Source of the DNA: Paenibacillaceae bacterium GAS479
GTDB lineage: Bacteria > Bacillota > Bacilli > Paenibacillales > Paenibacillaceae
Direction: 5' to 3'
NCBI GenBank assembly: GCA_900105225.1
Contig: LT629764.1
Location: forward strand, 508,098 to 572,097
DNA: 64,000 nucleotides
A program made the translations under genes and the position numbers. The notes beneath the pieces are model-generated. The model was not told the DNA's origin, made no database searches, and saw nothing but the letters and a program-made list of their open reading frames with translations. Every line of letters starts with the position of its first letter. The first letter of the stretch is position 1. Positions 16,365-24,478 of the stretch are shown one piece after another.

Positions 16365-17441
16365 ATGGACCAAATGGAACAAAGGCTAAAAGAACTAACG
16401 GAATGCCATGGAGTACCGGGGCATGAGGGCGCAGTTCGGGAGCTGATGAAAAGTTATTTAGAGCCCCTGAGCGAGCAAATTGTAACAGATCGATTGGGAA
16501 GTGTGTTTGGCATCAAGACCGGTGCTGAGGCAGGGCCAAAAATCATGCTCGCCGGCCATCTGGACGAGATCGGCTTCATGGTTACGCAAATTACCTCTAA
16601 GGGCTTCCTGCGCTTCACTCAGCTCGGGGGCTGGTGGCCGCATAATCTGTTGTCTCACCGGGTTCTCGTCAAGACTCGCAAAGGCGACCACATTGGCCTG
16701 ATTGGCTCCAAACCGCCCCATGTGCTTACGCCGAACGAGCGGAGTAAAGTGCTCCAGCTCAAAGATCTGTACATAGACATCGGCGCTAAAAATGAAGAGG
16801 ATGCCCGTGAAATGGGCGTGCGGCCCGGCGACTGGATCGTGCCGGTCAGCGATTTCTTCACGATGCGCGGCGGGGATCTATGGGCAGGCAAAGCGCTCGA
16901 CAACCGCGCCGGCTGCTCATTGGCTGTAGAGGTGCTTTCGCGCCTGCAGGATGGATCGCATCCAAATATCGTTTACGCCGGCGCAACCGTCCAAGAAGAG
17001 GTCGGCTTGCGCGGCGCCGGAACAGCGGCCAATTTGGTCCAGCCTGATATCGCGTTTGCTCTGGATGTCGGTATCGCCTATGACACCCCGGGCAGCGAAT
17101 CGGGTTCAATGACCTGTAATGTCGGCGATGGACCGCTCATTTTGCTGATGGACTCCAGCATGATTTCGCATGGCGGCCTGCGTCGCCTCGCGGTTGATAC
17201 AGCCGAAGAGCTTGGCATCAAAATCCAATTTGACGCCATGACAGGCGGTGGAACCGACGGCGGCAAGTTCCATACAAGCGGCATCGGCTGCCCGACATTA
17301 GCCATCGGCTTCGCCACTCGTTATATTCATAGCCACAACGCTGTCATGTCACGCAGCGATTTTGATAAGGCTGCCGAGCTGCTCACTGCACTCGTTCGCA
17401 AGCTTGACCGCGAGACAGTTGATCAGCTGTTCAGATCATAA
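16365..17441 (+). CDS. M42 family metallopeptidase (glutamyl/deblocking aminopeptidase type)
   Basis: Cytoplasmic dinuclear-zinc aminopeptidase of about 358 residues. Metal ligands and catalytic residues appear in family order: GHLDE (His65, Asp67), ALDNRAG, TVQEEVGLRGA (catalytic Glu and zinc Glu), ALDVGIAYDTPG and the final YIHSHNAVM. Such enzymes trim N-terminal residues from short peptides and form tetrahedral dodecamers. I use the ATG at 16365; a TTG at 16335 is in frame but less likely. It stands alone between two terminators. Confidence 0.94.
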   Translation: MDQMEQRLKELTECHGVPGHEGAVRELMKSYLEPLSEQIVTDRLGSVFGIKTGAEAGPKIMLAGHLDEIGFMVTQITSKGFLRFTQLGGWWPHNLLSHRVLVKTRKGDHIGLIGSKPPHVLTPNERSKVLQLKDLYIDIGAKNEEDAREMGVRPGDWIVPVSDFFTMRGGDLWAGKALDNRAGCSLAVEVLSRLQDGSHPNIVYAGATVQEEVGLRGAGTAANLVQPDIAFALDVGIAYDTPGSESGSMTCNVGDGPLILLMDSSMISHGGLRRLAVDTAEELGIKIQFDAMTGGGTDGGKFHTSGIGCPTLAIGFATRYIHSHNAVMSRSDFDKAAELLTALVRKLDRETVDQLFRS

Positions 17442-17450
17442 AATCATATG

Positions 17451-17490
17451 GCATCCCGCACTTCCTAATATTGGAGGCGGGATGCTTTTG
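17451..17490 (+). terminator. Rho-independent terminator of the M42 peptidase gene
   Basis: GCATCCCGC and GCGGGATGC pair across an 17-base loop and are followed by TTTTG. Confidence 0.75.
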
Positions 17491-17583
17491 CATTTCTGAC
17501 GATTATTCATTATAATCAGTTCATAAATAACGCGTTCAAGTTTTTAAACTCGTGGACCTTAGATCCAATTAAGGAGAACCGAT

Positions 17584-17922
17584 ATGAGCAAAGTAGCAAT
17601 GGAGCTGTTTCGGGAATGTCTGCCGGTATTCCAAACCCTTTCCGATCCGCATCGCCAAGATATTGTCCTGCTGCTTCACGAGAACGGCGCTATGCCGGTC
17701 AATGAGCTGACCGCTCGGCTCAGCATCAGTCGTCCCGCCGTATCTCATCATCTCAAGTTACTGCTTCAAGCAGGACTCATTACCTGTGAGCACCTGGGCA
17801 AGATGAGGTTCTATTCCCTCAGCCTGGAGGAGCCAATAGCTCTTGTAAGGGAGCTATTGTCCGTAGTCGAGGCACAATGCCTGCCGCAATCGGATTCAAT
17901 TTCACCTATGGAGGCCAAGTGA
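17584..17922 (+). CDS. ArsR/SmtB family winged-helix regulator
   Basis: 112 residues. The winged helix spans most of the protein: FQTLSDPHRQDIVLLLHENG, then the helix-turn-helix NELTARLSISRPAVSHHLKLL, then the wing ITCEHLGKMRFYSLS. The metal-sensing ELCVCD motif of ArsR itself is absent, so it probably senses something other than arsenite. AAGGAG precedes the ATG. Its stop overlaps the start of the aldehyde dehydrogenase gene (ATGA), so the two are co-transcribed and the regulator probably controls its own operon, for instance in response to an aldehyde or oxidant. Confidence 0.92.
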   Translation: MSKVAMELFRECLPVFQTLSDPHRQDIVLLLHENGAMPVNELTARLSISRPAVSHHLKLLLQAGLITCEHLGKMRFYSLSLEEPIALVRELLSVVEAQCLPQSDSISPMEAK

Positions 17923-19313
17923 TGAACCAAATTACCCATGCCGATGTCGACAAGATGCTTGCCGAGCATCGAAGCTATTTTGAAACTGGCAGCACCCGCT
18001 CCATCGACTTCCGCATTACTCAGCTGAACCGACTGGGCGACGCCATTCGCAAGTATGAACAGCCTCTGCTCGAGGCGGTGTACAAGGATTTGCACAAGGC
18101 TCCGGCTGAAGCCTATATGTCCGAAATTGGTCTTACGATGGGCAGCATCAAGGAAATGACTAAAAAGCTGCGCAGCTGGGCAAAGCCTGAACGGGTGCGC
18201 TCATCCCTCTTCCATCTTCCGGCCAAAAGCCGTATTTACCGCGAGCCATATGGCACGGTGCTTATTATCGGCCCGTTCAATTATCCGTTTCATCTGCTCA
18301 TTGAGCCGCTCGTCGGTGCAATCGCCGCCGGCAATTGTGCGGTGCTGAAGCCTTCTGAGAACACACCTCATGTGTCCGCCGTCGTGCGGGATATGATCAC
18401 GGATACGTTTGAGCCCAGCTATATTCGGGTTGTTGAAGGTGAAAAGGAAACCGTCACGGCGTTGATTGAGTCCAACTTTGATTATATTTTCTTCACTGGC
18501 AGCGTACCGGTTGGGCGCATTGTCATGGGGGCCGCGGCCAAAAATCTTGTTCCAGTCACACTTGAGCTGGGCGGGAAAAGTCCGGCTATCGTTGAACGCT
18601 CGGCTGATCTGAAAATTACCGCGCAAAGAATGATTTGGGGCAAGCTCATCAATGCTGGACAAACCTGCATCGCGCCAGACTATGTGCTCGTGGAGAATAG
18701 CGTTAAGCAAGAGTTAATCCGCCATCTCAGAGATGCGATAACCGCTTTTTACGGTACAGATCCCTCCAAGGCCGAATTTGGTCGGATCGTGAACGAGCGT
18801 CAATTCGATCGTCTCGCTGACATTCTTCGCCGTGATGAGGAGCAAATCGTTTTCGGCGGCAAAAGGGATCGTGAAGGGCTTTACATCGAGCCTACACTGC
18901 TGGATTCTGACTTCCACTCCTCAGCCGCGATGGAAGATGAGCTGTTCGGGCCGTTGCTGCCCATTATCGGGGTGGACAATATCGACGAAGCGATTAGGCT
19001 CGTGAATAGCCGACCGAAGCCGCTCGCGCTCTATTTATTCACGGATAACAAGGATGTATCGGACAAAGTACTGGAAAGCTGCTCCTTCGGCGGCGGCTCC
19101 ATCAATGACACCTTATCCCATCTCGTCAATACGAATCTGCCCTTTGGCGGTGTCGGCAACTCCGGCATTGGCGCCTACCATGGCCGCCACAGCTATGAGC
19201 TGTTTTCACACCGAAAGAGCGTCGTGATCCGCAGCTTCAAGCTCAGCAACAGCATCATGTTCCCTCCTTATACCGAAGCGAAAATGAAGTTTATCAAAAA
19301 ATTTCTCGGCTGA
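17922..19313 (+). CDS. NAD(P)-dependent aldehyde dehydrogenase (class 3/YwdH type)
   Basis: Oxidises aldehydes to acids in the cytoplasm. 463 residues with the catalytic Cys249 (NAGQTCIAPDY), the general-base Glu215 in LELGGKSPAIVE, the nucleotide-binding stretch FTGSVPVGRIVM and the oxyanion Asn in IGPFNYPFHL. Overall it resembles class 3 fatty/aromatic aldehyde dehydrogenases such as Bacillus YwdH. GGAGG precedes the ATG at 17922, which overlaps the regulator's stop. A frame extending upstream to 17877 is inside the regulator gene and was not used. Confidence 0.95.
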   Translation: MNQITHADVDKMLAEHRSYFETGSTRSIDFRITQLNRLGDAIRKYEQPLLEAVYKDLHKAPAEAYMSEIGLTMGSIKEMTKKLRSWAKPERVRSSLFHLPAKSRIYREPYGTVLIIGPFNYPFHLLIEPLVGAIAAGNCAVLKPSENTPHVSAVVRDMITDTFEPSYIRVVEGEKETVTALIESNFDYIFFTGSVPVGRIVMGAAAKNLVPVTLELGGKSPAIVERSADLKITAQRMIWGKLINAGQTCIAPDYVLVENSVKQELIRHLRDAITAFYGTDPSKAEFGRIVNERQFDRLADILRRDEEQIVFGGKRDREGLYIEPTLLDSDFHSSAAMEDELFGPLLPIIGVDNIDEAIRLVNSRPKPLALYLFTDNKDVSDKVLESCSFGGGSINDTLSHLVNTNLPFGGVGNSGIGAYHGRHSYELFSHRKSVVIRSFKLSNSIMFPPYTEAKMKFIKKFLG

Positions 19314-19393
19314 TTCAATGCCTCACTCCATTGCGGCTACTCGCTGCGATTAACAAATCTTGCGTTTCCGCGTCTCAAAAGACGATCCAGCGA

Positions 19394-20731
19394 TTACAAG
19401 TCTTTTGCCGCAACCGCTTCGGCGATTGCTTTCATTCCAGCATGGATTTGCTCCGTACCGGTTCTGGAAATGCTTAACCGCAAAAACTTGTCCCGTTTCA
19501 GCCAGCCGGCCAAATAAAAATCGCGCCCGTTGCGGATCTTGACTCCCTGAGCTGCAAGCCTTCCCTCCAGCCGGTCCATATTTACCGTTTGCGGTAGCCT
19601 AAGCGCGATGTAGATGCCGGATCCGCTGCTCGCAAGCTTCAGCGCGCCGGATTGCTGCAAGCTGCGGACCGCTTCGTTCATTTCAGCCATCCGGGCTGCG
19701 TATTGGCTGCCAATTTTGTTTTTATGGCGGTCGTACATGCCGCTGCGGATATAAATATCCAGCGCAGCTTGAGACAGCAGCGAGCTGCTGGAATAAGCAA
19801 GCCGTTCCACAAACATGGACTCCAGCTGATCCGGCAGCACCGCAAGCCCGATGCGGAGGCCGGGGAAAATCGCTTTGGAGAAGCTTTTTAAATAAATCAC
19901 TCTCGTTCTGTCATAACCGTGAATCGGCTTGAAGCCGCGCTCCTCGCCGAGATCCGCCATATAGTCGTCTTCCGCAATATACACGTCGTACTTAGCCGCC
20001 AGCTTGGCGATCTTGTGCTTCTGCTCCTCGCGTAGCGAATCGCCGAGCGGATTATGGTAACGGGACATCGTGTAAAACAGCTTGACGTCTCCTTGCTTAA
20101 ACTGCCTTTCCAGCTCCTCCAGGTCAAGCCCGGAATCGCCGCGCGGAACCCCGCGGACCGGAACGCCCTCCGCCTCTAAAAATTTCAGATGAAGGTCAAA
20201 AGATGGCTGCTCCACGATGACGACACTTTTGCCGTTGGGAAAGAGCATGCGGGACAGCAAGTCGAGGGCCGGCTTTACTCCTGCAGTCACGACAATCGAA
20301 TCCGGAGATGCATACACTCCATTCGCTGCCAAATGTGACGCAAGCGTCCTCCGCAGCGAATCCATTCCTTTGATCGATCCGTACTGAAACAGCTCATGTT
20401 TGTAGGCGTCAATCGCTTTGTTGAGGCAATGCTGAAAATCCCGATAAGGAAACAGCTCCGTATCCGGCAGCACGGACGAGAAGTCGATCAAATCGCCCGT
20501 ATGCTCCTCCTTGCTGGTTCTGGTGCGGCCAACCGCAAAATATCCGCTCTGCGGAATCGAATAGATCAGATGCCTTTTCTCCAGCTCGGCATAAGCGCGC
20601 AGCACCGTGCTGATGCTGCAGCCTTGCTGAGCCGCAGTGCTTCGTACCGAATTCAGCTTCTCTCCCTGACGGATGCTGCCGTCTGCCAGCCGCCTTTCTA
20701 AGTCGGTGAGAATTTTCCCGTATTTGCTAAT
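19394..20731 (-). CDS. MocR-type GntR regulator with aminotransferase-like domain; start codon apparently AUU
   Basis: Fusion of an N-terminal GntR winged helix and a C-terminal fold-type-I aminotransferase domain that binds PLP (Lys in YLKSFSKAIFPGLRIG; substrate-binding Arg in FLRLSISRTG). The frame is open from just after a TAA at 20735. The sequence reads ISKYGKILTDLERRLADG, then the helix-turn-helix SVRSTAAQQGCSISTVLRAY, exactly what a complete MocR protein needs. No ATG, GTG or TTG lies in the first 40 codons. The only place for a start is ATT at 20729-20731, with GGAG ten bases before it; a GTG at 20605 would cut the helix-turn-helix in two. A TATAAT box at 20771-20776 places the mRNA end near 20763, which supports the longer form. 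Either an AUU start, a start-codon mutation or a sequence error. Confidence 0.8.
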   Translation of the reverse strand: MSKYGKILTDLERRLADGSIRQGEKLNSVRSTAAQQGCSISTVLRAYAELEKRHLIYSIPQSGYFAVGRTRTSKEEHTGDLIDFSSVLPDTELFPYRDFQHCLNKAIDAYKHELFQYGSIKGMDSLRRTLASHLAANGVYASPDSIVVTAGVKPALDLLSRMLFPNGKSVVIVEQPSFDLHLKFLEAEGVPVRGVPRGDSGLDLEELERQFKQGDVKLFYTMSRYHNPLGDSLREEQKHKIAKLAAKYDVYIAEDDYMADLGEERGFKPIHGYDRTRVIYLKSFSKAIFPGLRIGLAVLPDQLESMFVERLAYSSSSLLSQAALDIYIRSGMYDRHKNKIGSQYAARMAEMNEAVRSLQQSGALKLASSGSGIYIALRLPQTVNMDRLEGRLAAQGVKIRNGRDFYLAGWLKRDKFLRLSISRTGTEQIHAGMKAIAEAVAAKDL

Positions 20732-20770
20732 AGCTTACACGCTCCGATTCCGATTCAGCCTCTTTTCTTC

Positions 20771-20776
20771 ATTATA
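20771..20776 (-). promoter_or_regulatory. -10 element TATAAT of the MocR gene
   Basis: Perfect TATAAT on the minus strand, about 32 bases before the presumed AUU start once the transcript begins. The -35 region is weak. Confidence 0.55.
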
Positions 20777-20809
20777 CCTGGATGCGGCTCTAGGCATCAT
20801 CGGAATTCA

Positions 20810-20827
20810 AACTGTATCGGTACAGTT
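20810..20827. promoter_or_regulatory. 18-bp dyad, likely MocR operator
   Basis: AACTGTATCGGTACAGTT is palindromic except for two central positions. It lies between the divergent MocR and N-acetyltransferase genes, 34 bases upstream of the MocR -10. This position fits autoregulation and control of the acetyltransferase gene. Confidence 0.5.
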
Positions 20828-21017
20828 CGCTCATTTGGTTCTGTTCGTTATGCTTGCGCTGCCTTATTCTGGTAACAGAGCCGCTTCGCTAGCGAATATC
20901 CAAGACCGGAAAGAAGGAATCTTTGTTGAAAACTCTCCAAAATCCCTGGTTCGCATACGCACCCATCATTCTACATGCAGTTAAAAACAATACCCAAGCG
21001 AAAGGCGCTGAATCGAT

Positions 21018-21800
21018 ATGACCAATCAAAACTTTTTAAACCAGCTATTTCGGAAACGGATCGGTTGGACGGAGGAAGGCAAGCTGGAATTTTCGCAGCT
21101 CGGGCCTTTTCTTGAAGCGGCTGCGCTTGCGTTTCCTTTTGAAAATCTGAGTATAACCTCCGGCTCCTCCACTCCCATGAGCGAAGAGTCGCTGATTGAA
21201 AAGCTGTTGGTGCGGGGTGAAGGCGGCTTATGCTACGAGTTGAATACGTTGCTCTATCTATTCCTGGCCAATAACGGCTTCGATGTCACAATGACAAGAG
21301 GCATTGTTTATAATCACGAGCTGCAGCATTGGCCTGCCGCAGGGAGAACGCATATCGCCGTTATATTAACCGAGCAGGGCGAGCGCTACCTTTTGGATAC
21401 AGGTTTTGGCATCAATCATGCCCTCCGTCCGCTACCGCTTGCCGGCAAAACGGCAGAATCCCGCAATGGGTCCTTCCGGTTGCGGCGCGAAACAACTCCT
21501 TACGGCGATTATGTGTATGAAATGATGTTAAGCGGACGGGTCGAAAGCTGGCGGATTGGTTATGCGTTTGATTCCACGCTTGCGCTAACCAGCTTGGACG
21601 AACCGCGCGAGGTGCAGGAAATCATCGAACGGCACCCGGAATCTCCGTTTAACAAAAAACCGCTTGCCGCCAAGCTTACGGAAAACGGAAGCATGTCGCT
21701 GAGCCCGCAGTCTTTTACGCAATGGATCGATGGCAAGATGACCAAAACTCCTATTAGCGAAGCGGAATATGCCGATAAACTCCGCCTTTTCGGATTGTAA
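21018..21800 (+). CDS. Arylamine N-acetyltransferase
   Basis: Transfers acetyl from acetyl-CoA to arylamines or hydrazines in the cytoplasm, 260 residues. The catalytic triad is Cys72 (RGEGGLCYELN), His112 (GRTHIAVIL) and Asp127 (YLLDTGFG), all in family order. N-terminal FPFENLSI is also typical. A GGCG ribosome site is weak. Divergent from the MocR regulator with a shared dyad between them. Possible roles are detoxifying xenobiotic amines or tailoring a secondary metabolite; nothing nearby decides between them. Confidence 0.95.
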   Translation: MTNQNFLNQLFRKRIGWTEEGKLEFSQLGPFLEAAALAFPFENLSITSGSSTPMSEESLIEKLLVRGEGGLCYELNTLLYLFLANNGFDVTMTRGIVYNHELQHWPAAGRTHIAVILTEQGERYLLDTGFGINHALRPLPLAGKTAESRNGSFRLRRETTPYGDYVYEMMLSGRVESWRIGYAFDSTLALTSLDEPREVQEIIERHPESPFNKKPLAAKLTENGSMSLSPQSFTQWIDGKMTKTPISEAEYADKLRLFGL

Positions 21801-21807
21801 ACCCTTG

Positions 21808-21837
21808 TTGACAAAGACTCTCCCTGTTAACTATAAT
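21808..21837 (+). promoter_or_regulatory. Sigma-A promoter of the DeoR gene
   Basis: TTGACA (21808-21813), 18-base spacer, TATAAT (21832-21837): perfect hexamers. It begins eight bases after the acetyltransferase stop and leaves a leader of about 110 bases. Confidence 0.8.
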
Positions 21838-21952
21838 TTCATTATACTTTCGTATGTTTATTTTTTTATTTATTTTATTTTCAATTTCATACAGAACTAT
21901 ATGTGATCGATCCTATTTGAATGCTTCCATAACTTTTTCGGGGGATGAGACT

Positions 21953-22726
21953 TTGGCTTCTTTTTTGGCGGCGGAGCGGCGAAACAAAATTCTTGACTAT
22001 CTGTTTCAGCAGAAACGAGCGACGGTGAAGGAGCTGTCGGAGCTGCTCGGCGTGTCCGAGGTTACACTCCGCTCCGATTTGCGTCTGTTGGACAAGGACG
22101 GGGTCATTCAGCGCAACCACGGGGGCGTTATTTTGCAGGAGGAGCCTCGTAACGAGCAAAACTTCTCCGTCCGGGAGAAGAAAAATCATAACGAAAAATC
22201 GGCCATAGGTCAGAACGCTCTGGAGCTTGTAGAGGACGGTCAGTGCATCGTGCTGGATGGAAGCTCTACTGTGCTGGAGATGGCGCGAGGGCTCAAAAAA
22301 ATGAAAGTCCGTCTGACCGTCATTACGAACGGAATGTATACGGCATTGGAGCTCAGCGAAAATCCCGGCCTGACCGTTATACTGATCGGCGGCGTGCTCC
22401 GGGTCGGCAGCAGCGCGCTGGAAGGCACGCTCGGCAAAAATATTTTGGAAAAAATCAATGTAGACACGATGTTTACCTCCGCCAGCGGCTTCACAGCCGA
22501 AGAGGGGCTGACTGATTTTAATGTGTACGAAGTCGAGCTCAAAAAAGAAATGGCCGCTGCTTCCACGCGCATCGTCGCGCTGCTCGACCATAGCAAAATC
22601 GGCAGGAACTCCATTTCCACCTTTGCCGCCGCGAATGAAATCCATACGATAATCACGGACAGCGCTACTCCCCGCAAAATTGTCGATGAGATCCGCGGCC
22701 AAGGAATCAACGTCATCGTTCCTTGA
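21953..22726 (+). CDS. DeoR/GlpR family transcriptional regulator
   Basis: 257 residues from a TTG start with GGGGGATGAG upstream; a longer frame to 21854 adds an AT-rich hydrophobic tail with no ribosome site and was rejected. The N-terminal helix-turn-helix VKELSELLGVSEVTLRSDLRLLDKDGVIQRNHGG is the DeoR signature (landmark only), followed by the DeoRC sugar-phosphate sensor with LDGSSTVLEMARGL, ITNGMYTALEL, IGGVLRVGSSALEG and DHSKIG. These proteins repress sugar catabolic operons until a phosphorylated sugar binds. The sugar-catabolic island 2 kb away is an obvious candidate target, but nothing in the sequence proves it. Confidence 0.92.
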   Translation: MASFLAAERRNKILDYLFQQKRATVKELSELLGVSEVTLRSDLRLLDKDGVIQRNHGGVILQEEPRNEQNFSVREKKNHNEKSAIGQNALELVEDGQCIVLDGSSTVLEMARGLKKMKVRLTVITNGMYTALELSENPGLTVILIGGVLRVGSSALEGTLGKNILEKINVDTMFTSASGFTAEEGLTDFNVYEVELKKEMAAASTRIVALLDHSKIGRNSISTFAAANEIHTIITDSATPRKIVDEIRGQGINVIVP

Positions 22727-22754
22727 GCAACTGACACTCGATCTTCGTTTGCTT

Positions 22755-22805
22755 CCTCCGCGCCAAAAAGCTCTTGCAAACTGCAAGGGCTTTTTGGCGC
22801 GGAGG
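22755..22805. terminator. Long perfect inverted repeat, bidirectional terminator
   Basis: CCTCCGCGCCAAAAAGC and its complement flank an inner stem CTTGCA/TGCAAG. Read either way, the inner GC stem is followed by TTTTT, so it can terminate in both directions. It closes the DeoR gene. Confidence 0.7.
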
Positions 22806-23097
22806 GACTACTTATACTGCTGTTTGATTCTGTACCTGTATTTATTAAATTTCCTTCTTTCCCCCACTTTTTTCTGTATAACTCCGTTTAGACGATCCAA
22901 AAGCCTGTTCTTCCGGAAAACACTCCGCTTTTTACTTTAGAGTCCAAGCGTATTCTTTTATTACGCATATAGTGTTTGATATAAGGTGAACTTGAGGGAT
23001 CGATATTAGAAATAATGTGGAAGGAAATTCTGTTTCGCTTAGACATAATCTCTCGATTTTATGAACCTCGTAATTGAAGCTGAAAGGAGTAATTAAA
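22806..23097. other. AT-rich non-coding stretch
   Basis: I see no gene here. The only structured part is the AAAGGAG ribosome site for the next gene near 23083. The base composition falls sharply compared with the DeoR gene and stays low through the following small gene. Confidence 0.5.
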
Positions 23098-23571
23098 ATG
23101 AATATTAACAATTGCCAAAAAAGCAACATGAGTTTTATATTGGTTTTATTTATTCTTCTCGTTCTCATTGTTCAATGCTTCCCGTCTATGGACAGCCTTA
23201 ACTCTCAGAACGAGGGTATGAGCGGCATAGTAGATTATCAAGGATTTGACATCATTAACAATTCGAGTTATGAATTAAGGTGGCTCAGTTCCGTTGGTAC
23301 ACGTCGTCCTTTTCCAACCCCTACTGATATTTTGGCTGCCCGGGATGGTTTTCAGCATTTTGAGTTACCGATTGTGCCAAATGAGGTAATTCAATCCACT
23401 CAGTCCTATTATTCCCCTTTCTTTTTAACGTTGGCTAAATTTAGATTAAATTGTGTTTCTTTTAGTTCCAGACCACTTGCTAGTATTAGTAATATTATTT
23501 TACCATTGCAATTAACCTACAATTTATCTACCAATAGAACGCAGTTAATAATTGTAGACGCGTCACGTTAG
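23098..23571 (+). CDS. Hypothetical secreted or membrane-anchored protein
   Basis: 157 residues, not recognised. The ATG at 23098 has AAAGGAG nine bases upstream. After a short polar start comes one hydrophobic segment (SFILVLFILLVLIVQCF) that could be a signal peptide or anchor. The rest is soluble, beta-rich by appearance, with YQGFDIINNSSYELRWLSSVG and a Gln/Phe-rich middle. The gene is clearly more AT-rich than all its neighbours and uses TTA and ATT codons freely, which suggests horizontal origin. No operon partner. Confidence 0.6.
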   Translation: MNINNCQKSNMSFILVLFILLVLIVQCFPSMDSLNSQNEGMSGIVDYQGFDIINNSSYELRWLSSVGTRRPFPTPTDILAARDGFQHFELPIVPNEVIQSTQSYYSPFFLTLAKFRLNCVSFSSRPLASISNIILPLQLTYNLSTNRTQLIIVDASR

Positions 23572-23625
23572 TTTGCCAACACTAAACGGGACAACGTTTA
23601 TGGATGCAGCAATTTACCCGCGCAC

Positions 23626-24021
23626 TCATGACGATTCCGAAATCGCGGTTAAATGATAAGGCTGTTTGCCTTTATAAAACTTCTTCAGCGCTTTATGAAT
23701 GGCGTCGGCGACCGTCTGCTGCCCCTGGCTGCTTAACAGCATTTCTTCCTCATCCGGATTCGTTAAATATCCCGATTCCACGATAACAGCCGGGACTTCT
23801 GCTGTTGTCAAAGTAATATACTCATCCTGCTTTACGCCGCGATTCCGAGTTCCCAATACCTTTGAAACCTGATTCTGCAGCGCTGTAGCAAGAGCTATGC
23901 TATGTTCCTGTTCATACAAGGTCTCGGTTCCGGAAACCTCTTGATCCTCGTACGTATTGCCGTGAAAAGAAGATATAATGGCATCCGCCTTCCATTCGTT
24001 TGCCAGTTCTCGAATAAGGTT
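23626..24021 (-). pseudogene. 3' remnant of an N-acetylmuramoyl-L-alanine amidase (Amidase_3)
   Basis: The frame reads LIRELANEWKADAIISSFHG, then EVSGTETLYEQEHSIALATAL, then TAEVPAVIVESGYLTNPDEE. These are the second half of the Amidase_3 fold: the zinc His in the SSFHGN position and the catalytic Glu in the VESGYLTNP position. Everything before that, including the first zinc ligands, is missing; the frame meets TAA at 24022-24024. The protein would have hydrolysed the amide between muramic acid and the stem peptide. The broken end abuts the broken end of the M13 remnant. Confidence 0.8.
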
Positions 24022-24057
24022 TTATTTTCGTCAATGAGATGCTGGGGCAGGACTCGA

Positions 24058-24393
24058 TGTTTGAAACAGGAATACTTTGGCCGAAAGATCAACGGACAAA
24101 TGACCGTATCCGAAAATATTGGCGATATAGGCGGACTCACCGGCGCGCTCGAAGCGGTGAAACAGCTGCCGGATGCCAATCTGAAAGAGCTTTATCAATC
24201 CTGGGCGACCGTGTGGAGAAGGGAAACTCGCCCGGAATTTGAAGAGATGTTTTTTATCACCTCACGGCATTCGCCCCATAAGGTGAGGGTAAACACGGTT
24301 ATTGCCAACACCGATGAGTTCTACTCCACATTTGGAGTCAAAAAAGGCGATGCGATGTACATTGCCCCGGAGGACAGACTTCGGATTTGGTAA
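24058..24393 (+). pseudogene. 3' remnant of an M13 (neprilysin-like) metallopeptidase
   Basis: Reads YFGRKINGQMTVSENIGDIGGL, then YQSWATVWRRE, then SPHKVRVNTVIANTDEFYSTFGV and ends MYIAPEDRLRIW. This is the C-terminal 110 residues of M13 peptidases: SENIGDIGGL supplies the third zinc ligand (Glu), and the end resembles the usual family terminus. The HExxH part and all upstream sequence are gone. No start codon or ribosome site fits, so it is not expressed as a functional enzyme. Confidence 0.8.
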
Positions 24394-24436
24394 CCTAACG
24401 GCAGCCTCACCAACGGTCAGCCTGTAGGGTAAGCTT

Positions 24437-24475
24437 AAAAAAGCGGCAAGCGCATCAACGCGCCTGCCGCTTTTT
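24437..24475. terminator. Bidirectional rho-independent terminator
   Basis: AAAAAAGCGGCAAGCGC and GCGCCTGCCGCTTTTT. It ends the sugar-catabolic operon on the minus strand and would also stop plus-strand transcription. Confidence 0.8.
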
Positions 24476-24478
24476 CTA

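Noticed and set aside
20673-20984. 103-codon frame between the MocR and N-acetyltransferase genes
   Set aside because: It overlaps the MocR promoter and helix-turn-helix coding region and has no ribosome site or family likeness.
22755-22805. Mobile-element end or REP sequence
   Set aside because: The long inverted repeat is simply explained as a bidirectional terminator and has no second copy in the window.
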